From Vibrio cyclitrophicus (GTDB lineage: Bacteria > Pseudomonadota > Gammaproteobacteria > Enterobacterales > Vibrionaceae): DNA of 64,000 bases. A model generated the notes under the pieces. That model was given only the letters and a program-made list of their open reading frames with translations. It searched no databases and had not been told where the DNA came from. The stretch covers positions 2,232,001-2,296,000 of the forward strand of contig NZ_AP025480.1 of the NCBI RefSeq assembly GCF_024347435.1. The letters run 5' to 3'. Positions 18,639-27,127 of this stretch are shown here, in pieces (the stretch's first letter is position 1; each line of letters opens with the position of its first letter). Both the position numbers and the translations under genes were made by a program.

Positions 18639-21200
18639 ATGCCCGATCGTACTGCTCTCTCCAACGTATTCACACAAACACTAGAACAAGCAGTTGATGG
18701 TGTGGTTGTAATTGATTCGAAAAATAACATCATGCTTTTTAACTCTGCAGCAGAGAAACTTTGGGGGTACAATAAAGATGAAGTACTCGGAGAAAATGTA
18801 AAAATATTAGTACCAGATGATATCAAACCACATCACGACAACTTAGTAAATGCCAACAGAGAGACTGGTATTAACAAAATTGTTGGAACTAGCAGAGACA
18901 TTGAAATAGTAGGTAAAAATGGTTCAAAGAAATGGGGGGCATTTTCTATTTCGAAAGTAGAAGTTGATGGAAGCATTCTTTACACAGCTTTTATTAAAGA
19001 TGTTACCGATTTAGTTTTACAACGTAAACGCATGGAAATGCTTTCTCTTGTTACTGACAAATCAGATAATGCTATATTTGTGACTAATGAAAATTGGGAA
19101 CTAATTTATATCAATAAAGGCTTCACAAAGCTATTAGGCTACAAAGAACACAATATACTTGGCCAAACGCCAACTCAAGTAATTGCTCCAAACTTCTCTT
19201 CAGAATCAATATCATCTATAAGAAAAAGCTTGTTTTCTGGTAATGCTTTAAAGCTAGAGGAGCTAATAACAACACAGGACAATAGGGAACTATGGTGCTC
19301 TATAATGTCTAATCCTGTATTCGACCAATCTGGAAAGTTGACAAATGTTGTTGGTATTCTATCAGAAATTACAGAAACTAAATTGCATGAAGTTCTTCAC
19401 GCTCAAGTATTAAATGCAATTGCAAGTGACAAAGCTCTAGAAGTCATAATGGAAATTGCATGTCATGAGGTAGTCAAAATGAGCAGTGATATAATACCCA
19501 TCATTTTAAAAATAGATGATGAAAATAAGTTACAACCTCTTGCCTCATTGAATTTACCTACAGAAATTAAAAGCAAGCTAGAAAACCTCAAAATCTCAGA
19601 TAATAATGGCTCAGCAGCAACATCTGCCTTCATAAATGAAGCCGTATTTATGGAAGATATTTTATCAAGTCCTCTTTTGAATAATCAAAAAACAACTCTT
19701 CCACCACTAGGTATAAAGAGTTGTTGGTCACTACCAATCAGAGGGCAAAAAAGTGAAGTTATTGGTGTAATTTCTTTCTATAGCAAAAAGAGAACAAAGC
19801 CTACTAAAATAGAGCATACATTAGGTAATGTATTAGCCCCACTATGTGGCTTGGCGATAGAAAGAGAGGTTCATAGGCAAAATATAAGACAGTTAGCATA
19901 TTATGATAGTTTAACCCAACTCCCAAATCGGAGCCTTTTACACGCTGAAGCAGAACACGCATTAAGAGAAGCTGAATCTAATGCAACAACACTTGCAGTC
20001 TTGTTTCTAGACCTAGATCGATTTAAACAAATCAATGATAGTTTTGGTCACCCCGAAGGTGATCGTTTCCTTAAAGCAATTGCATCTAGGATCCAAAATA
20101 AATGTACAAACGGCGATATATGCGGGAGGCTATCAGGTGATGAATTTGTCATTGTTGTTAAAAATAAAGCCCCCGAATGCTTAAACAATTTTATTGAAGA
20201 GTTAAAGCTATCAATTTCAAGTACGTATGAAACTGAATTGTTTAAAATTACGCCATCTGCAAGTATAGGTATTAGTGTTTATCCAAATGATGGGCACGAT
20301 ATAGGCACATTAATTCATCGTGCTGATATGGCTATGTATCAAGCAAAAACTGCTGGTAAAGGTCGATTCTCTTTCTTTAGTCACGAACTCAACCAACTAG
20401 CACAAGAAAGGCAAGAGTTAGAAATAGAACTTCAGAAAGCAATCGATGAAAATCAGCTTGAACTTGTTTATCAACCACAAATTAATATGGGAAGCGGGAC
20501 GCTATATGGTGTTGAAGCATTAACTAGGTGGGTACACCCTAAGTTCGGTGCTGTTACTCCTAATAAATTCATTCCATTAGCCGAGGAGTGTGGATTAATA
20601 GGTGATTTAAGCCGATGGGCATTAAGAACCGCATGCAAACAAATGTCCATTTGGAGAAGCAAAGAAATCGACATCCCTTCTGTCTCAGTAAACCTATCTC
20701 CTATTAATTTCCATAACTTAGATTTATGTGACCTAATCCTGTCAGAGTTAAATACATATAACCTTAAAACCACAGACTTAACATTAGAGTTAACTGAAGG
20801 TATTTTCTTAGATACAAACCCTAATACAATGAAGACTCTTCATGACATTCATGATCAAGGTATTGGGCTCTCAATTGACGACTTCGGTACAGGTTATTCG
20901 AGCTTAAGCTATTTGAATAAGATCCCATTAAAAGAGCTAAAGCTCGATAAGAGTTTCGTAACAGAGATCGAAGCAAGCGGTACAAGTCGAGCTCTTAGTC
21001 AAGCAGTGATTCAAATAGGTGAAAGTCTTAATTTAGATGTAGTAGCGGAAGGTGTTGAAAGTCAGGGGCAGTATAAAGTTCTAAAAGAACAAGGTTACCA
21101 TGTTGCACAAGGCTTTTTATTCGCTAAACCATTAAATCCAATTGAGATAGAAGTATGGCTTAAGAATATATCTGCACATGTTTTTAAACATAAGAACTAA
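18639..21200 (+). CDS. dosP: DosP-like heme-PAS GGDEF-EAL c-di-GMP enzyme
   Basis: An 853-residue cytoplasmic signalling protein: PAS1 (~10-125), PAS2 (~135-250), GAF (~260-410), GGDEF (~420-585), EAL (~595-845). PAS1 aligns with the heme PAS of E. coli DosP and FixL: LWGYNKDEVLGENVKILVP, then HHDNLV (candidate proximal His66) and VGTSRDIEI. The distal Met95 of DosP is Thr84 here, while the FixL/DosP arginine is kept as Arg86. The GGDEF motif reads SGDEF. The EAL half has VEALTRW, DDFGTGYSS and VVAEGVES and looks catalytically complete, so I expect an O2-, CO- or NO-tuned phosphodiesterase, with cyclase activity uncertain. The gene is markedly AT-rich against its neighbours and lies between 104-bp direct repeats, suggesting acquisition. 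Confidence 0.85.
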   Translation: MPDRTALSNVFTQTLEQAVDGVVVIDSKNNIMLFNSAAEKLWGYNKDEVLGENVKILVPDDIKPHHDNLVNANRETGINKIVGTSRDIEIVGKNGSKKWGAFSISKVEVDGSILYTAFIKDVTDLVLQRKRMEMLSLVTDKSDNAIFVTNENWELIYINKGFTKLLGYKEHNILGQTPTQVIAPNFSSESISSIRKSLFSGNALKLEELITTQDNRELWCSIMSNPVFDQSGKLTNVVGILSEITETKLHEVLHAQVLNAIASDKALEVIMEIACHEVVKMSSDIIPIILKIDDENKLQPLASLNLPTEIKSKLENLKISDNNGSAATSAFINEAVFMEDILSSPLLNNQKTTLPPLGIKSCWSLPIRGQKSEVIGVISFYSKKRTKPTKIEHTLGNVLAPLCGLAIEREVHRQNIRQLAYYDSLTQLPNRSLLHAEAEHALREAESNATTLAVLFLDLDRFKQINDSFGHPEGDRFLKAIASRIQNKCTNGDICGRLSGDEFVIVVKNKAPECLNNFIEELKLSISSTYETELFKITPSASIGISVYPNDGHDIGTLIHRADMAMYQAKTAGKGRFSFFSHELNQLAQERQELEIELQKAIDENQLELVYQPQINMGSGTLYGVEALTRWVHPKFGAVTPNKFIPLAEECGLIGDLSRWALRTACKQMSIWRSKEIDIPSVSVNLSPINFHNLDLCDLILSELNTYNLKTTDLTLELTEGIFLDTNPNTMKTLHDIHDQGIGLSIDDFGTGYSSLSYLNKIPLKELKLDKSFVTEIEASGTSRALSQAVIQIGESLNLDVVAEGVESQGQYKVLKEQGYHVAQGFLFAKPLNPIEIEVWLKNISAHVFKHKN

Positions 21201-21220
21201 AGATGGGGGCTGTTATCATT

Positions 21221-21324
21221 GTGATGTGCACCATCAATACTGGACAGTGATCTTAGTGACTTTCCATACTTATGCTAATTCGTGATTTGCTAAGACTTGG
21301 TTCTCCGAAACTCATTTCTGTCCA
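21221..21324. repeat. 104-bp direct repeat, right copy
   Basis: Second copy of the sequence at 17626-17729, in the same orientation, starting 20 bases after the stop of the DosP-like gene. The 84-base core (21241-21324) again runs from TGGACAG to CTGTCCA. Confidence 0.85.
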
Positions 21325-21345
21325 ACTCCAATTCAGTCCCAAAAC

Positions 21346-21376
21346 AAAAAGGGATTGGTATATCTACCAATCCCTC
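21346..21376 (-). terminator. Terminator of the pyrophosphatase gene, displaced by IS66
   Basis: On the minus strand GGGATTGGTA, a short loop, TACCAATCCC and a TTTTT run form an intrinsic terminator. By comparison with the truncated copy near 27.7 kb, this hairpin belongs downstream of the DHH pyrophosphatase gene. The IS66-family element now separates it from that gene by 2.4 kb, and the left target duplication (21369-21376) lies in its outer stem. Confidence 0.75.
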
Positions 21377-21441
21377 GTAAGCGCTCCATAAACCCCGCCT
21401 TCTAATCGCCTAACACGAATAATAAGATCAAGTCTCCAACC

Positions 21442-21768
21442 ATGAGGAGATTTGAAATGGGAAAACGACACACTAAACAAGAATGGCAAACGCTTATCGA
21501 ACAATCTGAATCGAGTTCATTGTCAACGATCGCATTCTGTAAGCTCAATGAACTCAATCCCTCAACGTTTTATGCTAAGCGCCAACAACTCAAAAAAGCG
21601 GATGTATCTCAAGGCTTTGTCCGAGCAGAGGTCGTCGAAAAGACAACGAAATACCAAGTTCAAATAGCAACCGCTAACATGACCCTTCTCGTCAATGATG
21701 TTGAGCTGAGTATTCCTCAAGGCACGCCTGCAACCTACCTAGCAGAGCTCATCGGGGCGCTGTCATGA
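21442..21768 (+). CDS. tnpA: IS66 accessory protein TnpA
   Basis: A 108-residue IS66 Orf1 protein with an N-terminal helix-turn-helix (EWQTLIEQSESSSLSTIAF, then CKLNELNPSTFYAKRQQLKK). It is required with TnpB and TnpC for IS66 transposition. It overlaps tnpB by 4 bases (ATGA), implying coupled translation. The start ATGAGGAGATTTGAAATG leaves two candidate starts, 21442 or 21457. The second has GAGG upstream. Confidence 0.9.
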   Translation: MRRFEMGKRHTKQEWQTLIEQSESSSLSTIAFCKLNELNPSTFYAKRQQLKKADVSQGFVRAEVVEKTTKYQVQIATANMTLLVNDVELSIPQGTPATYLAELIGALS

Positions 21769-22118
21769 AACGCATGCTGAGCGCACCAGACATTTATCTG
21801 TATCGTGAGAGCGTCGATTTTAGAAAGTCCATCAATGGCCTCGCTGCAATTATCGAAAGTGACACCGATTTACCCTTGGGGAGTGGCGCACTGTTCCTGT
21901 TCACCAACAAACAGCGCGACAAAATCAAAGTGTTGTACTGGGATAAAACAGGCTTCGCCCTGTGGTATAAGCGCCTCGAAAAAGCCAAGTACAAGTGGCC
22001 ATCAAAAGAGAAAAATCAGGTATTTACCTTGACTCAATTTGAGCTTGATAGGCTGCTTTCTGGCTTCACAATTATCGGCCATAAACCTGTCACAATAAAC
22101 GATTTTACAATGACTTAA
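21765..22118 (+). CDS. tnpB: IS66 accessory protein TnpB
   Basis: A 117-residue IS66 Orf2 protein. The family pattern is clear: YLYRESVDFRKSINGLAAII, then GALFLFTNKQRDKIKVLYWD and GFALWYKRLEKAKYKWP. Its start overlaps the tnpA stop. Its biochemical role in IS66 transposition is unknown although it is needed. The frame is intact and of normal length. Confidence 0.93.
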   Translation: MKRMLSAPDIYLYRESVDFRKSINGLAAIIESDTDLPLGSGALFLFTNKQRDKIKVLYWDKTGFALWYKRLEKAKYKWPSKEKNQVFTLTQFELDRLLSGFTIIGHKPVTINDFTMT

Positions 22119-22177
22119 ACGATAATAAAGCCTTATCCACCAAGCGTTAACGGCACGATTTTAGTATAATCAATGTC

Positions 22178-23719
22178 ATGAAAAAGACACTAAATATCGA
22201 CCCAGAAAGTCAAGATATTGCCGAGCTACAAGCGATGGTGAAAGCACTGATGCTCTCGAATAAGCAGAAGGAATCACAATGGCAACAAGAGCGTCAATCG
22301 CTGCTTGAACAACTCAAGCTTGCCTTCGACCGTCAATTCGCGAAACGCTCGGAGGCGTTAAAGCCTTACGATGAATCTCAAGGAGATCTCTTCAACGAAG
22401 TGGAATGTGAAGCCGCTAAGGAAGAAGAGGTTGAGGTCACGACCACGACCATAACGAAGAAGCGTGGTAAACGTAAACCACTTCCAACGACCTTGCCTCG
22501 AGAGGTTATCGAACTCGATTTAGACGACCATGAAAAGCAGTGTTCATGCTGCAATCATAACCTACATAAAATCGGCGAAGACCGCAGTGAGAAATTAGAG
22601 TTCACACCAGCAGTGCTTAAAGTGCTGGAATATGTCCGCCCTAAATATGCGTGCCGCGAGTGCGAGAAAACAAAAGACAATAGCCGCATCGTTCAAAAGC
22701 CAGCCCCGCAGAGTCTTATCCCTAAGAGCTTCGCGACAGAAAGCTTGCTTGCCAATATCATTCTGGGTAAATACCAATACGCGATGCCACTTTATCGGCA
22801 AGAGTCGCTGTTTAATCAGTCGGGTATCGAGCTATCACGCACCACCATGGCAAGGTGGATTATCCAAGTCAGTGAGAAGTTCGAACCTTTATATGAAGCG
22901 CTGAAAGACCATCTTCTTCAACAAGTAGTGGTTCAAGCGGATGAAACGCCGCTTAATGTGCTCAAAGAAGAGAAACAGTGTTACATGTGGCTCTACTGCT
23001 CGGGCGCCGACTCACCCGAAGCCGCACTACCGAATATGAAAAATATCGCCTTGTACGACTACCAAAACAGTCGAGCGAGGGTGTGCCCTATTGCCTTTTT
23101 AGGCAGCTACAACGGTTATCTACAAACCGATGGCTACGCGGCTTATGATGGACTTCATCAAGTGACAAATGTGGGGTGCTTAGCTCATGCTCGGCGAAAG
23201 TTCATGGACGCTAAGAAGCTTCAAGGCAAAGGTAAGTCGGGCAAGGCCGATAAGGCGCTGGCTAAAATCCAAAAACTCTACGGGATAGAATCACGTTTAA
23301 AAGGTGCGTCTGTCGAAGAAAGAAAAGCAGAGCGTCAAGCGTATGCCAAACCGATACTGGATGAACTTTACGAATGGATGACGACCCAGAAAGTGATAGG
23401 CTCTAGTGCACTAGGTAAAGCGATAAAATATACGCTCGGACAATGGCCAAAGCTCATTCGTTATATCGACGATGGTCACTTATCTATCGATAATAATCGC
23501 GCTGAACGCGCAATTAAACCGCTGGTCATTGGCAGAAAAAATTGGTTGTTCTCTGACGCACCAAACGGTGCTGGTTCGAGCGCGATGCTTTACAGCATCG
23601 TCGAGACCGCGAAAGCCAACGGACTTATCCTCTACGACTATCTGGTCAAGTGCATGAAAGAGTTGGCGAAAGCAGAGCCTGATATCGACGCACTCCTACC
23701 TTGGAACTTCAAACATTAG
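22178..23719 (+). CDS. tnpC: IS66 transposase TnpC
   Basis: A 513-residue DDE transposase of the IS66 family. An N-terminal coiled coil (~10-50) is followed by the zinc-binding part (CSCCNHNLHKIGED and YACRECEKT). The catalytic core shows VVQADETPLNVL, LQTDGYAAYDGL, CLAHARRKFMDAKK and the terminal NNRAERAIKPLVIGRKNW with the catalytic Glu. The C-terminus ends in LLPWN as usual. Full length, no frameshift. Confidence 0.95.
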   Translation: MKKTLNIDPESQDIAELQAMVKALMLSNKQKESQWQQERQSLLEQLKLAFDRQFAKRSEALKPYDESQGDLFNEVECEAAKEEEVEVTTTTITKKRGKRKPLPTTLPREVIELDLDDHEKQCSCCNHNLHKIGEDRSEKLEFTPAVLKVLEYVRPKYACRECEKTKDNSRIVQKPAPQSLIPKSFATESLLANIILGKYQYAMPLYRQESLFNQSGIELSRTTMARWIIQVSEKFEPLYEALKDHLLQQVVVQADETPLNVLKEEKQCYMWLYCSGADSPEAALPNMKNIALYDYQNSRARVCPIAFLGSYNGYLQTDGYAAYDGLHQVTNVGCLAHARRKFMDAKKLQGKGKSGKADKALAKIQKLYGIESRLKGASVEERKAERQAYAKPILDELYEWMTTQKVIGSSALGKAIKYTLGQWPKLIRYIDDGHLSIDNNRAERAIKPLVIGRKNWLFSDAPNGAGSSAMLYSIVETAKANGLILYDYLVKCMKELAKAEPDIDALLPWNFKH

Positions 23720-23779
23720 CAATATCGCCCCGTGGGTTCATGGGGCGGATACAATCCCTCTCCCAAACTCTCTTAATAC

Positions 23780-24778
23780 TTACAAGCTTTCAATTGCATT
23801 TTGAACCGCAGGGCCAATCTGGCGCTTACGTGAAGTGACGCCTTCCAAAGTTAACATATCGCTTGTTGGTTCAGCGTTGAAAGCCGATTTGATGACTTGA
23901 TAATCGCTTTCGTCTACCCACAATAGGTTAGCTTCTTTGTTCTTGGTGTCTGTGATTGAGAAGAACAGGTGGTCTAAGCCGTTCTCTTCTTTATAAGACT
24001 TCATAGCCGCCAAAAGCTCGTCTTTGCGGTCAATCAGTTGTTGAGCGGTTAGTGTTTCAGCAACGCCGATGCCCACCTGTTTGCCACCGTATTTAAAGTT
24101 TTTGTAATCCAGCGTCAGAATGGTTTCAGAAGTAAGATGGCTGAGATCCGATTTAGCAATCAACATCTGTTGTCCGAAATCTTCGACATCAGGAATACCT
24201 GCAATTTTTGCCAGTTTCTCTGCGTATTCACGATCGTGTTCAGTGGTGGTTGATGATTGGAATACCACAGTATCAGAAAGAATCGCGCCTAAGCCGACAC
24301 AAGCAAGGTGTTTAGGTAAGGTCACATCAAGCTTTTCAGCGTTGTCAGCCGAACCCCAACCTCGAATATCCATCTCGACAATTTGTGGCGTATTAATCGG
24401 TGAGCCACCAATCGCATGGTGATCGACCACAGCAACAATAGATGATTGATCGATGGTTGGCGCTAATTGAGTCACTTGGTTAAAGTCCACCTGCCCTACT
24501 CGGTATGAAGAGTAATCTGACTCTACTCGTGGTGATTCTGCATTACAGTAGTTCAAGATAAACGTTGATTCAGGGTTGATTGGCTCAGGCACTGTCGCTG
24601 TACCACCATAGATATGAGCCGCGAGCATTGCAGACATTACCGTGTCGCTATCTGGGCTAAGGTGCCCCGTCCATACGAGATCTTCACTGTTTTCATTGGC
24701 TGATTGTTGCAAGCTAAAAGCAAAACTTGCTGAACTGAAAGACATGATTACGGCGGTAACGACAGGTGTTAGCTTCAC
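23780..24778 (-). CDS. ppaC: Exported DHH-family manganese inorganic pyrophosphatase-like protein
   Basis: A 332-residue family II pyrophosphatase (DHH/DHHA2). Metal and catalytic motifs are present: GHLSPDSD (His39, Asp43, Asp45), SDT in GAILSDTVVF, VVDHHA (Asp119-His121) and the phosphate-gripping SRKRQ near the C-terminus. I chose the GTG start at 24778 because AAGGAAA stands 6 bases before it. From there the protein begins with a signal peptide (VKLTPVVTAVIMSFSSASFA), so it should be periplasmic, whereas most family members are cytosolic. Its terminator has been separated by an IS66 insertion, and a 3' fragment of a second copy lies at 27726-27814. Confidence 0.88.
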   Translation of the reverse strand: MKLTPVVTAVIMSFSSASFAFSLQQSANENSEDLVWTGHLSPDSDTVMSAMLAAHIYGGTATVPEPINPESTFILNYCNAESPRVESDYSSYRVGQVDFNQVTQLAPTIDQSSIVAVVDHHAIGGSPINTPQIVEMDIRGWGSADNAEKLDVTLPKHLACVGLGAILSDTVVFQSSTTTEHDREYAEKLAKIAGIPDVEDFGQQMLIAKSDLSHLTSETILTLDYKNFKYGGKQVGIGVAETLTAQQLIDRKDELLAAMKSYKEENGLDHLFFSITDTKNKEANLLWVDESDYQVIKSAFNAEPTSDMLTLEGVTSRKRQIGPAVQNAIESL

Positions 24779-24913
24779 GGGTATTTCCTTATTTGGATTT
24801 GTTTCAGAACCCCATAAGCTAGCCATTAAAATTTTCAGAACCGTGTCAGCGATGTTTCAGATTTACTTCAGTAAGTAACGAAATGTAATTCGCCTCTCAT
24901 TAGGTTTACCCAA

Positions 24914-24944
24914 AAAAAAGGATCAGTATCTCTACCAATCCTTT
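24914..24944 (-). terminator. Intrinsic terminator of the RlpA-like gene
   Basis: On the minus strand AAAGGATTGGTA, loop GAGA, TACTGATCCTTT and a run of T, with two G-U pairs in the stem. It lies about 35 bases after the RlpA-like stop codon and belongs to the GGATTGGTA hairpin family seen four times in this window. Confidence 0.8.
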
Positions 24945-24977
24945 GAGTTTCACAAGCCAGTTCAGGCTAAGAGGCAA

Positions 24978-25403
24978 TTAATGTTTGTACCTAAAGGTAT
25001 TGCTATCATCAACAATCTCGATTTTGACAGGTACGGTTCCTTGCTTAACATTGCCGATTCTTGCAAATGCCTTGTGCGAAAGGTCGATAACCCGGCCTTT
25101 GACATAAGGGCCTCGATCATTAATTTTCACATCAACAGACTTATTATTGACTGTATTGGTCACTCTCACAATAGTCCCGAAAGGTAAGGTTTTATGAGCC
25201 GCAGTATTCGCATTCATATTGTATGTCTCACCACTTGCTGTGAGCCTTCCATGGAATTTATCGCCATACCAAGAAGCTTTACCAGCAAGAGCATGTGACT
25301 CGGCATATTCCTTTGTTTTAGAACTGCCGACAGCCGATGTTGAGGTGCATCCGGCTAATATCATAAGAATAAAAGCGGTAAAGATAATATGTAATTTTTT
25401 CAT
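24978..25403 (-). CDS. RlpA-like double-psi beta-barrel lipoprotein
   Basis: A 141-residue septal-ring lytic-transglycosylase-type (RlpA) lipoprotein. The signal peptide has lipobox LAGC. The double-psi beta-barrel spans ~40-130 with [34 protein letters not shown] and the [16 protein letters not shown] block containing the catalytic-type Asp. There is no SPOR domain, so it is shorter than E. coli RlpA. It may cleave denuded peptidoglycan or act structurally. An upstream ATG at 25430 in the same frame has a better spaced AGAGA and cannot be excluded. Confidence 0.88.
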   Translation of the reverse strand: MKKLHIIFTAFILMILAGCTSTSAVGSSKTKEYAESHALAGKASWYGDKFHGRLTASGETYNMNANTAAHKTLPFGTIVRVTNTVNNKSVDVKINDRGPYVKGRVIDLSHKAFARIGNVKQGTVPVKIEIVDDSNTFRYKH

Positions 25404-25589
25404 GTGATTTAGGTGCGCTAATTTCTGCATGTTCTCTGTTTTCGTTGTTTTTGGTTCAGCTGTATACGTCTGAGTATAGTCGCTAATCAGTCAAGGCTTC
25501 CATTCGGTATGACTTACCAATATTTTCATGTACTACGATTTATTCCGTCATATTCGTGAAAGGTTTTATCGTCAAACCGTCAATTTTAA

Positions 25590-26017
25590 CAACGTCTTAA
25601 ATTGGATGATTTCTCGAATTTGTTTATGATATCGATGATACAGTTCGTCCATGTCCTCATCAGAATCAGCACATTTGATCTTTTAGGTGATTAAAACCAA
25701 GCATCATTGAATTGACGAGATCATCGTTGATGTTTCTACGAAGTTACCTTGGATGGTATCGCCAGCGTCTACGAGGATAATGTTGATTGCTCTGTGCGGG
25801 TATTCCCCACTTTAGTGGCTATTTGGCTTAATCTGCCACGAGTGTTGAGTTTATTTGACGCGTAACCCCATGCCATAAATGACCATGGATATCTGAAGAA
25901 GTATCGTGACATCGTGAATATCACCATCGCGGTAAAGGCAGGAAAGGTAAGAGAAAGTAGAATTGCATTTACCTTATAGGTGTTGTCAATTTGAAGTTTA
26001 ACTAAAATCTTATGCAC
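25590..26017 (-). pseudogene. Frameshifted 5'-nucleotidase-type metallophosphatase remnant
   Basis: Pieces of one metallophosphoesterase are spread over three minus-strand frames: a signal-peptide-like start (AILLSLTFPAFTA, about 25945-25983), the metal motif SDIHGH, then WGYASNKLNTRGRLSQIATK, then INIILVDAGDTIQGNFVET in another frame, and DDLVNSMMLGFNHLK and MDELYH nearer 25600. The order matches the start of a UshA/CpdB-type 5'-nucleotidase, whose full size would be about 500 residues or more. Several small deletions and loss of the 3' part make it non-functional. Confidence 0.75.
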
Positions 26018-26134
26018 GATTTATGTGACTTGACGATTAACGTTACCGTTAAAAGGAGGCGCTAAATTGCACCTCTTCTTAAAAATCAGAGTCATATAGT
26101 GAAACGAAAGCTTACTTTATTTGGAACAAAGAGC

Positions 26135-26812
26135 TTAACGTTCGTCCTTACTTATAATCTGCTTAACGATATCACCCATATTATCACTCAAGACATCTGG
26201 CACCGAATAATGTGGATTATATGGCGCGCCGGATCGATCAATATAAGCGGCTTTTAAACCAGCACTGAGCGCACCATGCGTATCCCAATCATGAGTTGCA
26301 ACTAATCGAGCCTGAGCAGGTTTTATTTGTAGTTGTTGCAACGCATATTGGTAAGCTGATTTCGCGGGCTTAAAAGTATTAGCTTGCTCGACAGAAATTG
26401 TATTATCGAAATAGTCGAGTAAACCCGAAAAGGACAACTGAGATTTAAGAAGCTCCGATGAAGAGTTGGACAACGCAACCAACTGATAGCCAGCTTGTCT
26501 TAATTCAATCATCGCGGGCTTAATGTCATCATGAGCAGGCAAGCAAGCAAATGTGCTCAAAATATCTTGGTAGCCCTCATCAGAGATTGTTTTACCTAAA
26601 CGACCCACGATCGACTGTAAGGCTGATAATGCAAGGCTTTTGAAATCACTGGAGGTGTCAGTAACTAAGCAAACGGTGGATGAATGCAATAACATCGAGA
26701 ACCAGGTACTCATATGACTCTCATCTCCAAGATATTGACGAAACTTAGGTTTAAGTATGCGCAAATCAAGCACCGTTTCATTTATATCGAACAGAATGGT
26801 TTGTGTAGGCAT
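26135..26812 (-). CDS. HAD-superfamily hydrolase, haloacid dehalogenase type II-like
   Basis: A 225-residue HAD hydrolase. Motif I is ILFDINETVLDL with nucleophile Asp9. Motif II is ALSNSS (~115-120), motif III carries Lys in NTFKPAKSAY, and motif IV is THDWDTHGALSAG. The FDxNET variant of motif I is usual for the L-2-haloacid dehalogenase-like group. Whether it dehalogenates or acts on phosphate esters cannot be decided. It is monocistronic. Confidence 0.88.
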   Translation of the reverse strand: MPTQTILFDINETVLDLRILKPKFRQYLGDESHMSTWFSMLLHSSTVCLVTDTSSDFKSLALSALQSIVGRLGKTISDEGYQDILSTFACLPAHDDIKPAMIELRQAGYQLVALSNSSSELLKSQLSFSGLLDYFDNTISVEQANTFKPAKSAYQYALQQLQIKPAQARLVATHDWDTHGALSAGLKAAYIDRSGAPYNPHYSVPDVLSDNMGDIVKQIISKDER

Positions 26813-27127
26813 AGTGTGTTCCTCATCGTTATTTTCAGTGGTTAATGCAAGCCGTTCTTTAGATAACTAAACGCTCGAATAAACAAACAATAACAGGCGA
26901 TGTTTTGACCTGAGTATTGAGTTGAGAGATCTCACAGTACAATTTGATAGCCAAGTTGGCAAAAAACCAACCAATTTAGCGATGGTGAGAGCGGCCTCGG
27001 TCGTATCATTGGTTTACAAAAGAGAATCAAAACAGCTAAAGAAAAGCCAAAAGAAGCTATACAATACTCGGGTTGCGAGATCGCAGCATAGAATATTCAT
27101 TCACAGAAAACCTGAAAGCAGCCACCT
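26813..27127. other. Gap upstream of the YcxB-like gene
   Basis: About 315 bases. A plus-strand frame here reads through but lacks homology and overlaps the YcxB-like start in another frame, so I do not call it. The divergent promoters of the HAD and YcxB-like genes must lie here. Confidence 0.4.

Larger units (their letters stand above)
21377..23752 (+). mobile_element. Complete IS66-family insertion sequence (2376 bp)
   Basis: The element begins GTAAGCGCTCCATAAACCCC and its right end, read in reverse complement, begins GTATCCGCCCCATGAACCC, giving imperfect terminal inverted repeats. It is flanked by perfect 8-bp target duplications AATCCCTC (21369-21376 and 23753-23760), the size typical of IS66. 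It carries tnpA, tnpB and tnpC, all with open frames, so it looks recent and potentially active. Confidence 0.95.

Noticed and set aside
21377..23752. IS66 right-end hairpin (GCCCC...GGGGC near 23727-23746) as a terminator
   Set aside because: It lies inside the terminal inverted repeat and has no T tract.
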